Under the pieces are notes generated by a model, which did no database searches, was not told the origin of the DNA, and worked only from the letters and a program-made list of their open reading frames with translations. Position numbers and translations under genes: made by a program. This document shows positions 33,501-45,235 of a stretch of 64,000 bases of DNA, in pieces (position 1 is the first letter of the stretch; the number at the start of each line of letters is the position of its first letter). Source of the stretch: Lutraria lutraria (lineage: Eukaryota; Mollusca; Bivalvia; Venerida; Mactridae); the NCBI GenBank assembly GCA_964023205.1, contig OZ026847.1, positions 14,329,182 to 14,393,181 of the forward strand. The letters run 5' to 3'.

Positions 33501-36500
33501 ATACAAGGTGACAAGTTGAATAACTCTGCAAGATGTGTACAGAACTCTTCAGTTTCGCATCGGTTTCCATAACAGCGAAGAAAAATATGTTGGTACAACA
33601 GTAAGCAACAAAAGCTGTGGATTCGAGGAGTCAAGCTGGGAGTTGCCAACCGCATCCACAGTCTGATACTGCTGCCAATCTCCACAGCTGCCATCTGCAG
33701 TTATGGCAGTGACGACATGGACACCATTATAAACTGGTCTGGTCCGATTGAAGAATTCCCTGCACTGATCCATCCGGATCACATGCGAGCAGACTATCTT
33801 CAATTCAAAATAATTGCGAAAACGTGCATGGGAAATGACTTAAGTCTGTGTGCCAGAACTTGACCTAGAACTATGACGACACATTTCCTGACTACTGTGT
33901 CCTGGCCAAGTATGTCCTGACTGCTCCACTCACCAGTGTTGCCTGTAAGCAGGGGTTTTCTATTTAGAAAAGATAATAAAGTTTCCTTTTAAAAAGGAAA
34001 GGCTTGGCTGGTTGTTGCTGATAAAAGTTAGTTCTGATACCATAACTAAATTGGTTCACTTTATTTCGTCTTGTTGACCATTTTAGTTATGGAATTGTCC
34101 TCTTTCAAAGTCAACAGGTAGTCTGAAACATCGGTATATTTTTCTATTTATAGATTTTCCTATAATTCATCGTACTGTACACAAGTTTTAAATTGCATCA
34201 GAGAAAGCGTTTCGCAAGTTAAATTATAGTAGGGGTGTATTTCATTAATTAATTAATCCTCCGCTTATTACCTTCAGCAATTATGTTGATAATTAAACAA
34301 AGAGCTAGTAAAGTAAAAATAATTGAGACTGCGTTAATATATCTTATCTTTTCGTGCCTTAACGGTTGATGGAACATGCCGATTTATAGTGAAACACCCC
34401 GATTTTACAATGAAATCGCAAATGTGTACATCAAAATCACGTGACAAAATGTTTGGCGGCAATAGCGTTCCGCAGGTTTCATTATAGAAGGGGCTTCCTT
34501 AAATTCTCTTGAACATAATCCTCCGCTAATATGTCTTTCAGTAATGATTAAAATAATTGATTTAAATATATTGTACATAGTAACAGAAAAAATAGACAGT
34601 TTTAAAATGTGTACCTTTAGGTGTAATTAATGTTAATAGAACAAACCGATCTTTAGTGAAACACCCTGATTTCATAATAGACTAGCACAGTGAAGTTGGT
34701 ACACTCAAGTCATGTGATACCGATTCACACAGTAAGCGTAAACCAATCACCGGACTGTTAACATATAGCTCTCAACCAATCGCCGGACTCTTAACATTTT
34801 TGTGCACTTGTACCCAGCTTTCGTATTGCATCTACCAGCATCTAGGGAACAAACGTAACCGAAAACAATACATAGGCTTGGAGCCGTAGCTCCAAGCCAA
34901 AAACAAACTTAAGGACATACATGTCCCATGATAAGGTCACCAAACTCACGAATTATTGAGGAAGGGCCAGATATGACAGACTCACTCTGTAGGTTGGAGA
35001 ACATGATTTTATAAATCATGCATCATGACTGTGTAAAGTTTTGTTAAATACTCATGACGTATACATGTATGAGAAGTGATTTTGTAACTACATGAAATTT
35101 ATTATTCATACATTGATATTGTACATTGTTTAGTTTAATACTTATCTGAATCATTGAGGAATGGCCAGATATGGCAGACTTTTCTAGAGTTAATGTGCTA
35201 TGTAGGTTCGAGAACAGGTATCTGAGAATTACCGTTACTCACATGTTTTGTTTCACTGACAGATATTGAAACATTATATTTTTATTTTTGATTGTTTTTT
35301 AAGCCACCTGGTTCATTATTATCTAATCGTGTGCGACTCTAAATGGATGTACACATGTACAGTAACTGTTCCAAGAAATTAAGTGTATGTCCTTCTCCAG
35401 GGCACTGAGTCAAACACATATTGGCTTTTCACTCTTCACTGTCCCTGACAATTATAAAGTATATAAATGGAATAACTTTCAAAATTATACCAATCATTTA
35501 ATCAGAAGTTATTTTGAAACTTTGTTTTGGTTCACCAGCGGATGTGTCCGGAAGTCACAGTTGATCGACCATTGTCCGTGCGATGTAAAGCGAGACACAG
35601 ATCAATGCGGTCTTTATAGTTCGTCCATATGGGATTTCCCAGTGGCGAGGGTAAATAAACTCAATATTTGATGCGACCTTTTTGTACTTGAAAGTCAGAC
35701 TGTAAACACCTAATCCCGCCGCCCACATCCTTGTTCTACAGAGTTGTCTGGTTGTTGTTTGTTTACATAGAAGATGTCTGTCTAGGGAAACACTTTGTGT
35801 ACTATATTTGTAGAAAGACCCTGCGGACATGTATTACAAAACCGGTTTGTATGGTCGAATGCGTGGTAATAATACACGCTGTGTATTGAGTGGATTATAG
35901 ATAATGAAAAATCAGTTCTAGCGAGTCTCTCTTACTGACGACATCAAATTCAAACTCAATGATTTATGGGAGTTTTTAAATGCTCTAAAATGCTAACATT
36001 TAGAATATTGCTCTTTGTGTAATTTAGTCTATGACCATGGCTGGTCAATGTATGCATGTCTATGACCATGGCTGATAAATATCTGTATGACCATGACTGG
36101 TCAATGTCTGTATGACCATGGCTGTTCAATGTATGTATGAACATGGCTGTTCAATGTCTGTATGACCATGGCTTGTCAATGTCCATATGTCTATGACCAT
36201 GGCTAGTCATGACTGGTCAATGTATGTATGAACATGGCTGGTCAATGTCTGTATGACCATGGCTTGTCAATGTCCATATGTCTATGACCATGGCTAGTCA
36301 TGACTGGTCAATGTCTGTATGACCATGGCTGGTCAATGTCTGTATGACCATGGCTGTTCAATGTCTGTATGACCATGGCTTGTCAATGTCCATATGTCTA
36401 TGACCATGGCTAGTCATGACTGGTCAATGTATGTATGAACATGGCTGGTCAATGTATGTATGACCATGGCTGTTCAATGTCTGTATGACCATGGCTTGTC

Positions 36501-38940
36501 AATGTCCATATGTCTATGACCATGGCTAGTCATGACTGGTCAATGTATGTATGAACATGACTGGTCAATGTCTGTATGACCATGGCTTGTCAATGTCCAT
36601 ATGTCTATGACCATGGCTAGTCATGGCTGGTCAATGTCTGTATGACCATGGCTGGTCAATGATGGTATTGTCTGAAAAAGAATTCCCTGATTAAATTATT
36701 TATTAACAAAAACAAAACATACATTTCTGTACCCCAGGAAAGCAGGCACTCTTTGGATATACCCATAATGGTGTCTTAAGATATCACGGCCTAAATTCCC
36801 CCATCCAATTCAATAATTGATTTGACATTTCCCTGGTATTGTAATTGTAATAATTGTTATAAAAATCGTTTTCGTGTAATGGTAGTTGATAGGGCTGTCC
36901 CGATACAGATCTCAGCCGATACGATACGTATTGCAAAATGTTGTGATACTATGTTTTCTGGGAACTCGTTTGATGGTAGAAAGTCCTACTTAACTGTTAA
37001 AAAGATGTAAAACTAAAATTGTCTTGTTCTTAAAGTCATCAATTTGATTCACACATAAAAATTATGTTAGTTTATTTTGCCGAAATTAAATCAATTATGA
37101 GAATTATTATAACAGAAGCAAGTTTAATCTCTGTCCCATAAATGACCTCATATCAAGAATAGAACCTAGCCACATAAAATTGTTTAAAGAATCAGGGTTA
37201 TGATTGTCAAATTGATTAACAATACTAAATTAATAATGAATAATTAATCATATGATAGTGAGACGTATTTGTTTTAAGGTTGCTAGTCCCACCACTATAC
37301 TTGACATAGCGTGGACACTTCTTACAGACAACTACGTGCTTCTTTGTTTCATTAATCGGTCACCCAAAATGCTGCAATATTTTCATGTAAAATTACATGG
37401 TGGCGTAATACAATTTATAAGTCAATTTCTACTTGACAAAATCTGAAAAGTAGTACAAGTATTCGAATCGAATTCGTTGTCTAGCTTTACCTCACGCTGC
37501 TATAATGTCTATAAATAGAGTATGGAATCCCGGATATTAGTTAAGTAAGCATTGTCGTCGATGATACGACAGTAAATTCGCAAATTTTGTTCAGTTGTTC
37601 AACATTTTAAGAGTTTCTTTAATATGAACCGGTACCGGTACGCAGCCATATCGGGACAGCCCTAGTACTAGTTGAGTTATAAAAAGTTTATCAAAATAAC
37701 TGCATACAATCAGATTCTATTTCACTTTTTCAGATTTTTTATTAATTGCTTCCGGCATTATCAATACACTGACTTTTGTATCATTGCATTTTAAAAAAAG
37801 ACGACTTCAGTATTACGCATCATTGGTGCACACCAGAGGAGACGAGGTTAAGACAACTCAGGGTGTTAGAAGTATCCAAGTAGTACACATTGCTCACTAG
37901 TAATAGTATCAATACAAATACCTTGGCTGGGATTGAAACTTCATTATTATCAACAAGGTTCCACATCTTTTTTCGTAAACCTTTAAATCCGCCAAGGTTT
38001 TTATCCGGCTTATCATACTCTTTCTCAGACTGCAGTGTTGAGGTATTGTTAAGAAATTTATGTCGGGTTTCTTCATCGTCCAAGAAAGCTTGATATCTAT
38101 ATAAACAACAAAGTGTAAAGATTTAGATTTTTTTTGCAAATAATAGTACTTTGGAATAAGGATTTATTGAATTCTTACATGGAGACCCTAGCTGTGACTG
38201 TACTAAATCCATACCTAAATAAACCCATTTAAAGACAATTAGACAGATATGGTCATGGATTACTGTGCTAGGTTTCACTATGTCGGAGTTCATTATAGCC
38301 GTGTTTTATTGTAGTAAATTCGAAGGAGAATTACCTTATCTATTTATTAGCATTTTACGTTATATGACAGTAGGCTTAACTAAACGTGATGATATAATCC
38401 CGTTTTTCATGAGTCAATGTGATTTGTAGCTGGGTAGGCAACCATGTACATGTACGAGTGTATAAAACCGATACATATCAACTAGTACATAAAAGTTTAA
38501 TCACGAATCCGCGGCCGCGAGTTGAGACACAACTGATATTAAACGTTTTAGGTGTGTTCTTTTGGAAGCAATACTAATTCCAACAAATAAAGAAGCTAAA
38601 ACGCTTGAACTTTTAGTTCTAGTAAAGTAATTAGATAAACATACTACCTGTATAAACAACAACTCTGCATGCTATGAGGATCAACATTCCAGTATTCAAG
38701 TTCTTGACGAAATGCTCCCGGGCATACACCCGTTGGCATGTGGAGATTTCCGGTCTGTAAGTACGCTAAAATCGACCCGAACATGTCCGAAGGTCTGTCG
38801 ATAGTAAACACCAGCTGTTCTCCGTCCAGTTCAAACTCATAACGATGTTCTAAGAGTTTGTAGAGGGCCAACTTCTCCAATTTTGATTTGGATATTTCAT
38901 ATATTGTACCAGAAGCATTGATTTTAACCCTGGTCGTCAT
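30572..38940 (-). CDS. Voltage-gated potassium channel alpha subunit, Kv type (4 coding exons, 533 aa)
   Basis: Coding exons 38940-38648, 38096-37922, 32668-32525 and 31561-30572 total 1602 nt, with phases 2, 0 and 0 matching. Residues 1-98 form a T1/BTB tetramerisation domain with the non-Shaker zinc-site pattern (LHMPTGVC and later QSCC). S1 lies in exon 3 (YFGVVSLMVMASILSLAL). S2 is near residues 281-304, S3 319-339, S4 350-370, S5 388-412, the filter TVGYGD 432-437 and S6 445-471. Channels of this family are tetrameric plasma-membrane K+ channels opened by depolarisation. Unusual points: S4 has Asn and Leu where the outer arginines are expected (NFLLVFRILRLFRIVK), and S6 reads LLLAVTLPMFVNNF, so the gating hinge PxP is missing its first proline. 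The C-terminal tail is short. Subfamily (Kv2/3/4-like or modulatory) cannot be settled by eye. Introns 2 and 3 carry repeats. Confidence 0.93.
32070..32230. repeat. Short dispersed repeat starting GGGCTCGTTTCATAG
   Basis: Its start resembles GGGGCCCGTTTCATC at 25019. It lies in the last intron of the Kv gene. Boundaries are uncertain. Confidence 0.3.
32780..33965 (+). pseudogene. Decayed hAT-type transposase (ZBED/zinc-finger-MYM-like)
   Basis: Fragments in shifting frames resemble hAT-derived transposases: FVGIIIDETTDIT (first catalytic region) near 32835, VSMASDGASLMTEG near 33025, EFPALIHPDHMRADYLQFKI near 33750, and a degenerate dimerisation-region segment near 33900 (VLTAPLTSVAC in one frame). 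Multiple stops and frameshifts; no intact frame. It lies in the Kv intron between the exons ending at 32668 and starting at 37922, on the opposite strand. Confidence 0.7.
34205..34722. repeat. Two-copy tandem duplication (~260 bp unit)
   Basis: Unit 1 (34205-34450) and unit 2 (34468-34722) share CATAATCCTCCGCT / TTAATCCTCCGCTTATTA, AGTGAAACACCCYGATTT and TCAAATCACGTGA-like ends in the same order. They are clearly diverged and noncoding, inside the Kv intron. Confidence 0.6.
34955..35225. repeat. Short local duplication (~180 bp apart)
   Basis: ATTGAGGAAGGGCCAGATATG and TAGGTTGGAGAACA near 34960-35010 recur as ATTGAGGAATGGCCAGATAT and TAGGTTCGAGAACA near 35152-35216. Noncoding. Confidence 0.5.
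36026..36665. repeat. Minisatellite with higher-order structure
   Basis: A basic unit of about 25 bp (TATGACCATGGCTGGTCAATG) is organised in larger repeats of about 100-118 bp that contain TGTCCATATGTCTATGACC and ATGGCTAGTCATGACTGGTC, recurring from about 36152, 36252, 36370, 36482 and 36577. It lies in the Kv intron. Each CCATGG core is palindromic. Confidence 0.92.
36890..37664. mobile_element. Non-autonomous DNA element with TIR TAGGGCTGTCCCGATA
   Basis: The 16-bp ends are perfect inverted repeats (TAGGGCTGTCCCGATA and TATCGGGACAGCCCTA). The 8 bp on each side agree at only 5 of 8 positions, compatible with a decayed 8-bp hAT duplication. The 775-bp interior shows no transposase. It lies in the Kv intron. 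Confidence 0.65.
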
Positions 38941-39469
38941 ACTTCTCAGGTCCTGTATAGCCAGTCCTCTGTGACAGAATGATTATATTCAATTAATTCC
39001 TGCCCGACCCGGACAAATGATCTTGTGTTATACGCATCGATTTGTTAAGAGTCGCGAAGTTCGTTTTATACATCGCCAATAGTATGTCTTTGTTTTGATT
39101 TTTCCTTGCTTGTCAGCATAAACATGTATCTTGTTTCCTTTATTGTAGACAGATTCTCGTATAAAATATTTAATTATATGATTGTACCGTTGATAGGCAG
39201 TGTAAGCCTACAATGATTTACTAATTGATTTCATCGTAAACTGAGTTTTACATTAATTTATTATAAGCACCCAACGAAGTACATGTACAATAACTACGGA
39301 ACAGCATTTTATATTTTGATTGGATTTTCATTTGAATACATGTAATTATATCATACTAACCCTAGGCTACTTTGAGTGTTTATGTATTCGAATGGTTATG
39401 GATTGTGACTAGTAATCACCACTACGTCGAGTTCTGAACTTTCTCACGTCTCTAAATAGAAATGAAATA
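38941..39469. other. 5' flank of the Kv gene
   Basis: Presumed 5' UTR and promoter side on the - strand. A TCTGTCACAG stretch just upstream of the start codon could be an acceptor for a 5' UTR exon. Nothing else recognised. Confidence 0.3.
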
Positions 39470-39650
39470 AAAGGGATCTCTGTGGATAAGTGGTCTTGGT
39501 CTCAGACGTGTAACCACCAACCCACCACAGTCGTGAGTTCGAATTCCAACCAGAAGAATGCGATTCTTCCCAGATGTACGTCTGGCGGTCTACCTCTTTC
39601 GCTAAAGCTGGAAAACTCGCTAAACGACCCTTGTTTTTGGGAAAAATATT
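39470..39650 (+). repeat. tRNA-derived SINE, + strand
   Basis: A-box-like TGGATAAGTGGTCTTGG and B-box-like GAGTTCGAATTCC are spaced as in a tRNA head, followed by a body with TCTACCTCTTTCGCTAAAGC and TGGAAAACTCG, similar to the SINE fragment at 12530. The acceptor stem does not pair, so it is not a tRNA gene. Confidence 0.65.
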
Positions 39651-40690
39651 GTTATGTGTGCTTTAAGAATTACCCCCAACTGAGATATGTATGCTTCATT
39701 TACGAATAGCCTCCTTGCTAATTTCAATATGATTCTAAACGAATTTCAGGTTGGATAGACCATAGAAAATATATCTGTTTAATATATAAATGAATATCCA
39801 GGTCAGACATGTATCATCAATACTAGCGTTGTGTCATAATTATTGATATAGTGTTTAAAAACGACGAAATATAAAATTCGAGCTCTGAACCCGTATTTGT
39901 TTTATTTTACATCAGGCCCGGATGTTATAAACCTTATAATCAGACTCCAAGCACAAAAGATTTTTGGTTGAACGGAAGGAGATGATTAATGTTTAAACAC
40001 ATATTCAAGTCGATTATGTTGTAAGATTTATATGTCAATAATATCAGTAATGTTTGATTATAATTAATTTAGGAATGAAAGACTAGGTATAAAATTTGAG
40101 CTCGGAGGCCAATACAAGATTAAAGATAACATCGGAACAAGTCAACTGCTGACATTCACTGAATCATCTATTGACCTATTTAGCCTTCAACGATTATATT
40201 CAAGTTCTCTCCGTGTTTTTAAGGGAATATCTATCAACTTACCTACACAAATCACAAGGATAAGTGGTGGAAGACAAATGATCACTTACTATAGAACGCA
40301 CGCGCAAAAAACAACAACAACAACAAAAAAAAAACGCGCAAACGAACATACTTATTTAGTCATTCTCGAAAACTGAACATATTCAATAATTTACGTATTT
40401 ACCTTTGAGTGGAATATCAATCGTACATCCGAGTATGAGACATGTTCGGCTTCGAATAAATGTCTGTCGCTGTGGTCGGTGCTTTGGTAATAAACATAAC
40501 TTGTGATTGTGGATATGACAGTTCAGAATACTGTCGGCTATTTATCTATGAAAGGGATTGTTGTTATTTAGTCGAAGCCAAATACAGTTCACACAAGGCC
40601 AGCAGGACAATTAATTATTTTCACCATTATCAGCCTCATAGACGAATACTTTGATTTTAAAAATTGTAAAGCAGGTTACGAGACATCATT
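39651..40690. other. AT-rich spacer with short repeated phrases
   Basis: ATATAAAATTCGAGCTCTGA (39869) and TATAAAATTTGAGCTCGGAG (40089) are two copies of a short motif also echoed at 56945 (TGAGATTTGAGCTCAGAG). No gene recognised. Confidence 0.35.
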
Positions 40691-40694
40691 AACG

Positions 40695-42960
40695 ATTTGA
40701 ATTGCTATTAGTTAAACAAACCAAGGCTTCAATTACTTGTGCAAATAAAAGATTATATATATATAGAAACCTTTAATTTTATCTAAAAGGTTGTCATTTA
40801 CGACATTGACCATCAACAGTTACTGTATACCGCTTTATGACGTATTGACATCATTCTCAACATATTTTATAACTGTTGTTGCCACGTGGAAACATTACTC
40901 CTGGTTACACTTGTTCGTTTATAACATAGGGTGGATAGGTAGGTAGGGAAAACTTATTGGGATCTTTTTTATGAAAGCGTGAGGTAAGGTAATACGATGT
41001 GACAGTGTGTGAAGCAGAAAAATAGACTAGGTCGGTTATAAGCAGACTGTTTACACCTTATGTAAATATTTTCAAACAAATCAATGACAATCACCGTAAT
41101 AATATATTGCTCCGTTAAGTGCCGATTCATTGTATCGTTCCATTACAGTGCTTTGATTCAGTACATTACGGTCATAGAAAATAGGATTGACTTGTAATAG
41201 TATGAAATCAAGAAAATTGATACTATTGTCATGATCGATTAAATATTTAATACTTCATAGAATTCCAATCTCCTTGATACATTTGTTTTGGTGATAATGC
41301 ATCGTTCTCGATTTAATAAAATCAATATATAAAAACCGAGGAAATAATCTTCATAGTTATGTATATGTGTAATCTAACTTGTGAACTAAGGCCACTTCTG
41401 GAAGGACAGAATGTGGCCTTTAATGACAGGTCGTCTTTTTTCGGATAGCATGTTGTTCTGAATAATCAATGACTTATTTAAAACAAGGGCCTTTATTCAT
41501 AAGTTGGTCTTTATTCAAAGATGGCCGCTAACATAGCTCTGTACATGTGTATCTTAACGCTTTTGAACAAACACCATCAATGGCTGATCTATTTTTATTA
41601 CATTAGTTGCCCGCCGACCTCTGAAGTTAATCAGCAATTTGGGGACAGTCTCGCTTGAGAACAGTCTCCGAGCTCAATTTTATTCTGAATGTATGTGTGT
41701 GTATTTGTAAAATAAGTATGCCTACATCTTTTCCTATTTATCTTTCATTCCTTTTTTCAAGTAAATAATTTCTGTTTATTCTTCTATACTTTGTACATTG
41801 AATTAGTCTATTTATTGGAAATAAGTTGACCACTCGGAATACAATTTAACAAATCATGCATAATATACAGGCCATACTGTGCATTCACGTACTTTTATTT
41901 CTATAGTACATTTCTACATGAACGTTTAAATATCATAGTTATTTTTATATATTGTCAAAATGTAAATGCATATAATACACAGTATACAGATACTTGTTCA
42001 ATGTCAAATCAAAGTATTTTAACATGTTTATAAAATGTATGTATGTTGATTAAAATTATGTATGTTGATGGTCTATTATCTTTAAATAAATGATATATAA
42101 AACATTAACGAATGAAGTTGCAATCAGCTGAACAATCAAGTCATCAATTATTTGAGTAAATATGAGATAGAAGTCATTTATTTCATCTAAAAGTTGTCAT
42201 TCACGCCAGTGACCTCTAACTATATATAGCTTTATGGCGTATTGACTTTAATCTCGACAAACGTAATAATTAAGATAACAAATAACAGATCCACGAGAAC
42301 TCATTACATTTGATATTGACTAGACTGAGAACAAGCAATCATGCCAGTAGGCATTTCTTCGTATGTCGTCGCATTGAAAAAGCGTCAGTCGACCTAATAA
42401 CAACACAGAAAATAGTACCAATACTTATACATTACAGACTTTGCAGTTTTGATTGTCTGCTACTTTCAATCTCGCGTAAATCAAATCTGACGAATCTTCG
42501 ACATTATCGTCATTAATTGCTTCCATAACTTATCTATTTGTTGTAATTTTCCCATTCAACGCTTTGATTAAGTCACATTAAGATTCAATCGTAGCATTAA
42601 CTCTACCAGAGAAATACGCACTTTTCTTTAGACAAACACCGAGGAGTACCGATTGTTCAAGAAATGGGATTGGCTCGCGATGTTGATGGTTCAAGAAAAT
42701 TGAAGTTTTCGTTTGATATGTTCCGTCCATCTAGTCGTTCAACTAAATATCTAATATTTCATAGAATTTGATATACATTGATATACAAATAAGAGATTTT
42801 AATTTGATAGATAAAACCCAAGGAAATTATATTTCTACTTATACATTGTATACATATATCTAAATATGTTTTTCCAAAGACTTTATATCAATGCTTGATC
42901 TGTTGTATTATAGTGGTTCGTCGAACTCTTAAGTACTCTGAAGTTAATCAGTCATTGTTC
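40695..42960. repeat. Degenerate tandem duplication (~1.4-kb offset)
   Basis: Blocks near 40700-41640 recur in the same order near 42117-42960. Examples are ATCTAAAAGGTTGTCATTTAC / ATCTAAAAGTTGTCATTCAC, CTTTATGACGTATTGAC / CTTTATGGCGTATTGAC, CAAGAAAATTGA, CATAGAATT and CTCTGAAGTTAATCAG. Strongly diverged and noncoding. Confidence 0.6.
41385..41560. repeat. Diverged MITE copy (CAGTCAAACCTGT family)
   Basis: Internal phrases GTGGCCTTTAATGACAGGTC, AATCAATGACTTATTT and GCCTTTATTCATAAG follow the order of the complete copy at 24352-24520. Terminal repeats have been lost. Confidence 0.4.
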
Positions 42961-43296
42961 TCCATTCGATCGAAAGTAATCTATAACTTGTGAGTTTGCC
43001 AAATAAAAACTTTTCATACATATTTTCAGCTACCTTAAATAGTAACCAGTGTTTAACCTTCCATACTGTACCTATGTTTAGGGTCATTTATCTTTCTTCT
43101 TGCTATCTGGTTTAACTGGTCACTGGTTTTCGCGATATGGTGTCCTGTTGTAAACATCTTGCTATCTATACCACCCGGAGCAACTGGAACTTGAACAATT
43201 GTTCTAAAATAACATCACACATAACAATATTGTGAATTTGTACAAAATCGTTGAAATTCATAATACGGCGCTGTATCTTTTTTAATGGCACATACA

Positions 43297-44497
43297 TATC
43301 CGTGAAGTTGGCAGCCCAGCAGTCTAGCAGCCCAGCAGCGTGAAGTTGGCAGCCCAGCAGCCTAGCAGCCCAGCAGCGTGAAGTTAGCAGCCCAGCAGCC
43401 TAGCAGCCCAGCAGCGTGAAGTTAGCAGCCCAGCAGCCTAGCAGCCCAGCAGCGTGAAGATAGCAGCCCAGCAGCCTAGCAGCCCAGCAGCTTAATATAT
43501 TTCTACAGCTAAACTGCACCACAAATCATGCAAAAACTTAAAAACGCATGAAGTAATAACATTATGTTGCTGTCATGTTTATTAGAAGAAAAAAATACGA
43601 TTTGTATCGATTTTGTGAATCTGGCAGTGTAGCGGTCGCATAGCGGACTATTATAGTCAAACATATAAAATGCACAAGAAATCCGGCTAAACACTTACGA
43701 ATCGATGATATAATTCGATTTTATTCCTTTAACGTTCATTAGATGAGAACTTACACATTTTTTTCATTTTTTGTTTCTTTTTGTGAAGTTGGCAGCCCAG
43801 CAGCGTAATATATATTTATACAGATAAACTTCACAACAAATCGAGCTAAATACTTAAGAATGCATAAAATAATGTCAGTCTGTTTAAACATTAATTAACA
43901 GAAAATATGTAATTTTCATATTTTGTTTTCCAATGTGAAATTAGCCGCTGCTTGCAGCGTGAAGTTGACAGCTAGCAGCGTCTAATTTCACGCACAATTT
44001 TTTTTTTGATTTGTTGTGAAGTTTATCTGTAGAAATATAGATTACGCTGTTACGCTGCTGGGCTGCCAACTTCACGCTGCTAGCAGCGGCTAATTTCACA
44101 TTGAAAAAAAATGAAAATCATATATTTTCAGTTAATTAATGTTCAAACAACAGACTGACATTATTTTATGCATTCTTAAGTATTTAGCTCGATTTGTTGT
44201 GAAGTTTATCTGTATAAATATATAATACGTACGCTGTTACGCTGCTGGGCTGCCAACTTCAAAAAAAGAAACAAAAAATGAAAAAAGGTGTAAGTTTTCA
44301 TCTAATGAACGTTAAAGGAATAAAATCGAATTATATCATCGATTCGTAAGTGTTTAGCCGGATTTCTTGTGCATTTTATATGTTTGACTATAATAGTCCG
44401 CTATGCGGCCGCTACACTGCCAGATTCACAAAATCGATAAAAAATCGCATATTAAGCTGCTGGGCTGCTAGGCTGCTGGGCTGCCAACTTCACGGAC
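43297..44497. mobile_element. Palindromic element, 1201 bp, with 12-bp target duplication
   Basis: ATGGCACATACA flanks both sides (43285-43296 and 44498-44509). The two halves are near-complementary (for example 43600-43985 against about 44000-44450), so it would fold into one long hairpin. The left end carries five tandem 38-bp copies of a GTGAAGTTRGCAGCCCAGCA unit (43302-43491); the right end has about one inverted copy. No protein is encoded and no known family was recognised. Confidence 0.8.
43302..43491. repeat. Five tandem 38-bp repeats rich in CAGC
   Basis: Exactly five 38-bp units starting at 43302, 43340, 43378, 43416 and 43454, nearly identical. They form the left end of the palindromic element and appear there in higher number than at its right end. 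Confidence 0.92.
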
Positions 44498-44509
44498 ATG
44501 GCACATACA

Positions 44510-45028
44510 GTAAAAACGGTTATAGGTGAAATATGGATGTAATGATGTAAGTATTCAGGAACAATGAATTCACTATAAGCATGATGTAGGGGAGACCGGG
44601 GCAAAATGAAACATGGGGCAACATGAAACACATTAGATATTGTTGTTGTCAAGCCACATACGACCAAATAAAATTCGATAAAAACGCAGCGTCCTTCCTA
44701 AATTTGCGCGGTTTGGAATAGATCATCGTTAAGAACAAACGCTATAAAACGTGAATAAGCTGATAGTTTACTATATTACAGACATAGTGTATGGCTATAA
44801 CATATTGGCCAAATTAGATTGTTGAGTTGTACCTTTTGATTATAGTTACATTTGCATTTTCTCATAAATACTTAATGCTGGCAGAATATAGTCATCGTTG
44901 GTATTATGGTCAATATCAAATCTATTATTTTGAAATTGTGCATGCTGCTGACATTTTTACTGTTACCCACAACGTAAGCTATGTGTTATTTATTTTATTA
45001 CCCCAAACCTTTTTCAAGAAAATACTTT
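44510..45028. other. AT-rich spacer, no feature recognised
   Basis: Contains CGGGGCAAAATGAAACATGGGG near 44597, but no coding or repeat structure I can support. Confidence 0.3.
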
Positions 45029-45235
45029 AAAAATTAACTATCATCTATGTGACAGTAATAAATACTGTAAAAAATTACTGTTACCCTGTGACAGTAAAAA
45101 GTACTGTTAGAAATTTACTATTACCCTGTGACAGTAAAAGAAATACTGTTAAAAATTTACTATCACCCAGTGACAGTAAAAAAATGTTCAGTCACATGGT
45201 ACTATGTACGTAACAGTAAAAAAAGTTACCTGTTT
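45029..45235. repeat. Tandem repeat, ~50-55-bp unit, four copies
   Basis: Repeats of TTACTRTYACCCTGTGACAG followed by TAAAAARTACTGTTA, progressively degraded at the right. Each unit contains the inverted pair CTGTCAC/GTGACAG-like segments. Confidence 0.75.

Noticed and set aside
36026..36665. CRISPR array
   Set aside because: The repeats are contiguous without unique spacers and the genome is eukaryotic; it is a minisatellite.
37820..37921. Read-through of Kv exon 2 into a hydrophobic stretch that looks like S1
   Set aside because: It meets a stop quickly. The exon at 32668-32525 supplies a better S1 with matching phase and family sequence, so 37921 is the splice donor.
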